Source: Symploca sp. SIO2C1
GTDB taxonomy: Bacteria; Cyanobacteriota; Cyanobacteriia; Cyanobacteriales; Coleofasciculaceae
Assembly: GCA_010692635.1 (NCBI GenBank)
Contig: JAAHGL010000038.1
Location: 1-49,197 of the forward strand
Length of the DNA: 49,197 nucleotides
Direction: 5' to 3'
Shown here: positions 47,398 to 49,197 of the stretch, in pieces
Position numbering within the stretch: position 1 is the stretch's first letter
Layout: the number at the start of each line of letters is the position of its first letter
Made by a program: the position numbers and the translations under genes
The notes under the pieces: model-generated
Seen by the model: only the letters and a program-made list of their open reading frames with translations
Databases searched by the model: none
What the model was told of the DNA's origin: nothing

Positions 47398-48156
47398 TTA
47401 CCGTATTGCTTTAACTAATGCTTGACATGCCTTCAGAAAAATTCCAACATCTACCCCTAATCCCACATATTGCACTCCTGCATCAATCCACCGCTTCGCA
47501 ACTTCTGGATTGTCAGCAAAAGTGCCTGCGGCTTTCCCTGCATTGCGAATAGTACTTACTGCCCTCTGCATCTGTTCAATGACACGAGGATCACCTACTT
47601 GACCGGGAATACCTAGGGACTGGGATAGATCATAAGGGCCCAGAAAAATCACATCAATATCTGGTACGCTGATAATCTCTTCTAGATTCTCTACACCACA
47701 CTTACCTTCAATGTGAATTACAACCAAAGATTCCTCATTCATCTGGTTTGTGATTTGTGTGCCAGCTGATCCATAAACTCCGGCACGGGTATAGAAAGAA
47801 AGACCACGGGAACCCAGGGGATTATATTTGGCACTCTGTACAGCTACTTCAGCTTCTTCGATAGTTTCAATTTGAGGTATTTGCACTCCTGCACTACCAA
47901 TGTCAAGAGCACGTTGGATTTGTGGTCCATCGTTTTTGCGGACTCGGACGATGGGTGCTAATCCTACGCAATCTGCTGCACGGCAAAGGTCTTCAGCCGC
48001 TAAGGTGTGCAGAGAACCATGTTCCAAATCAATCACAGCGAAGTCAAATCCGGCATATCCGCAGATTTCGATAAAGGCTGGATAGGCACAGTTCATAAAC
48101 GGACCAATTACTACTTCACCTTCCTTGAGTTTTCGTTTGAGTTGGTTTTTACCCAT
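47398..48156 (-). CDS. HpcH/HpaI-family aldolase
   Basis: A 252-aa class II pyruvate aldolase-type enzyme of the HpcH/HpaI family (2-keto-3-deoxy acid or related aldolases; substrate not determinable here). Signatures: FDFAVIDLEHGSLH with the metal-site Glu/Asp, APIVRVRKNDGPQIQRALDI and GSAGVQIPQIE, VVIHIEGKCGVENLEEI, FLGPYDLSQSLGIPGQ. The ATG at 48156 (MGKNQLKRKLKEGEVVIG) was chosen; the frame extends 17 codons upstream with a hydrophobic stretch that is unlikely to be translated. Downstream, 22 nt away, is the GST pseudogene. Confidence 0.9.
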   Translation of the reverse strand: MGKNQLKRKLKEGEVVIGPFMNCAYPAFIEICGYAGFDFAVIDLEHGSLHTLAAEDLCRAADCVGLAPIVRVRKNDGPQIQRALDIGSAGVQIPQIETIEEAEVAVQSAKYNPLGSRGLSFYTRAGVYGSAGTQITNQMNEESLVVIHIEGKCGVENLEEIISVPDIDVIFLGPYDLSQSLGIPGQVGDPRVIEQMQRAVSTIRNAGKAAGTFADNPEVAKRWIDAGVQYVGLGVDVGIFLKACQALVKAIR

Positions 48157-48281
48157 GAAGATTACCAGAATGTCAATTAGAGCCACTATACCTATATCTA
48201 ATTGCAAGCTGGAGTTTGGAGATAAATAAAGTTATGTTAAGTTAATTTTATTAAGATCCTTGAAGCACTTTTGAGAACACT

Positions 48282-48752
48282 ATGAACCTCGAAATCCCAG
48301 AGTCAGTTAAATTCTGGTCCCAATTTATCCACCCAATTGTAATGTGGGTACTTTTGGGGACAACTATTTATGCGTTATACCTAGGTCTAAAAATCCGCAA
48401 GACTAGAACTGCTGAAGGAGAAGCCAAAAAAGAGCTGATCAAAGGTAAGTACAATGACAAGCATCATAAAGTTGGCTCGTTACTGCTATCCTTTATGGTC
48501 ATCGGTTCGATCGCGGCAATGGCTGTGACCTACATTAATAATGGCAAGCTATTTTTTGGTCCCCATTTACTGGCTGGTTTAGGGATGATGGCAATTATTG
48601 CCACTTCTGCCTCCCTAACTCCATTTATGCAAAAAGGTCAAAATTGGGCAAGGTATAGTCACATTGCACTGAATGTCAGCCTTGTGGGTTTATTTAGCTG
48701 GCAAGCAGTAACGGGTATCCAAATTGTTCAGAAGATTCTCAGCAAAATGTAG
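48282..48752 (+). CDS. DUF4079-family membrane protein (cytochrome b561-like?)
   Basis: A 156-aa protein with four predicted membrane helices (about residues 14-37, 63-84, 92-114 and 124-148), typical of the cyanobacterial DUF4079 family. One His sits in or at each helix: H17 (FIHPIV), H61/H62 (KHHKVGS), H95 (GPHLLAG) and H127 (YSHIAL). That layout resembles di-heme cytochrome b561-like proteins, an inference only. It is divergent from the aldolase, with an ATG and only a weak ribosome site. Confidence 0.85.
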   Translation: MNLEIPESVKFWSQFIHPIVMWVLLGTTIYALYLGLKIRKTRTAEGEAKKELIKGKYNDKHHKVGSLLLSFMVIGSIAAMAVTYINNGKLFFGPHLLAGLGMMAIIATSASLTPFMQKGQNWARYSHIALNVSLVGLFSWQAVTGIQIVQKILSKM

Positions 48753-49197
48753 CTAATTAGCGAATGGGTAAGGGGGAATTAAGAATTAAGAATTAAGAAT
48801 TGAGAATTGAGAATACGACTTACGCACTCAACTGTCATGCTGAGGTGAAAGTGAAGCATCTCAGCCGTCTGGGAGATCCTTCGCTACCGCTCAGGATGAC
48901 CTAATTTCCTTACGGTGCCTAATTCCTGGAGAATTGATAATTGTCTCGACCTCTCGTAATCTCCCCGTCTCGCTGATCCCGCCAAAAGAGAGATACGGAG
49001 AATTACAGATACATAAATTAATAAATATGAGAGTACTTTAGACAAAATACTTTACAAAGCTTAAATATTAAGTTAATATACCTATACACAGACACACAAA
49101 TGTCTGCTGCACCTTGAAAATTCATTAAGTTAATCGGAAAAGCGAAGTGTAGGGAAAGAGGTAAAATTTCGGTGGTCGGCGTATCAATAAAAAAAAA
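48753..49197. other. Window-end intergenic region
   Basis: No gene is supported. It contains an AAGAATT heptamer tract (48778-48814), an imperfect palindrome of the dispersed GTCATGCTGAG/CTCAGGATGAC type (48834-48901), and an AT-rich tail. Confidence 0.65.
48778..48814. repeat. AAGAATT/GAGAATT heptamer tract
   Basis: Five units downstream of the DUF4079 gene. Confidence 0.85.

Overview
The window is chromosomal DNA from a filamentous, phycoerythrin-using cyanobacterium. Four things support this: RNA polymerase beta' is split into rpoC1 and rpoC2; the HIP1 octamer GCGATCGC occurs about 20 times where chance predicts fewer than one; a CpeY-type phycobilin lyase and cyanobacterium-restricted families (Rre1/Ycf29, DUF1995, DUF4079) are present; and heptanucleotide tandem repeats fill many gene gaps. 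The amount of repeat and MITE-like DNA recalls large-genome marine Oscillatoriales such as Moorena/Lyngbya types. That genus-level guess is inference.

Region by region: (1) 149-11907, minus strand: rpsT, tatD, a ~1 kb non-coding leader, then rpoB-rpoC1-rpoC2. (2) 12117-14266, plus strand: hisD and a universal stress protein. (3) 14342-18107, minus strand: a Rieske oxygenase, an alpha-oxoamine-synthase-like PLP enzyme and a GNAT-like acyltransferase, a possible lipid or small-molecule operon. (4) 18353-21082: csaB and malQ. (5) 21351-23933: a 96-aa protein overlapping a HEAT-repeat lyase-like gene, divergent from cpeY; these look like phycobilin attachment genes. (6) 24629-27670: a dacB lipoprotein carboxypeptidase beside a graveyard of broken genes: a TcmP start, a radical-SAM-like piece, a secreted-protein tail, an xisI tail, and a pilus chaperone split by a 208-bp MITE. 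(7) 27854-33333: thiC under a TPP riboswitch, a beta-CASP-like metallohydrolase with a terminal Cys cluster, a 40-aa membrane protein and a DUF697 GTPase. (8) 33505-38111: DUF937, an Hpt protein, an unknown 484-aa protein and rre1; the last two lie between ~140-bp inverted repeats. (9) 39117-43304: gatA, DUF1995, cysteine desulfurase and a small Cys-rich protein. (10) 43529-48752: a phospholipase-D/HhH lipoprotein, an LPG-flippase-like membrane protein, a decayed glutathione S-transferase, an HpaI-type aldolase and DUF4079.

Most genes are core housekeeping. The less ordinary content is between them: at least 20 period-7 tandem tracts, two copies of one TA-targeting MITE (one splitting a gene so cleanly that the empty site can be rebuilt, the other apparently nested), a further dispersed repeat family in three copies, and several decayed genes. 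No CRISPR array, tRNA, rRNA or intact transposase was seen.
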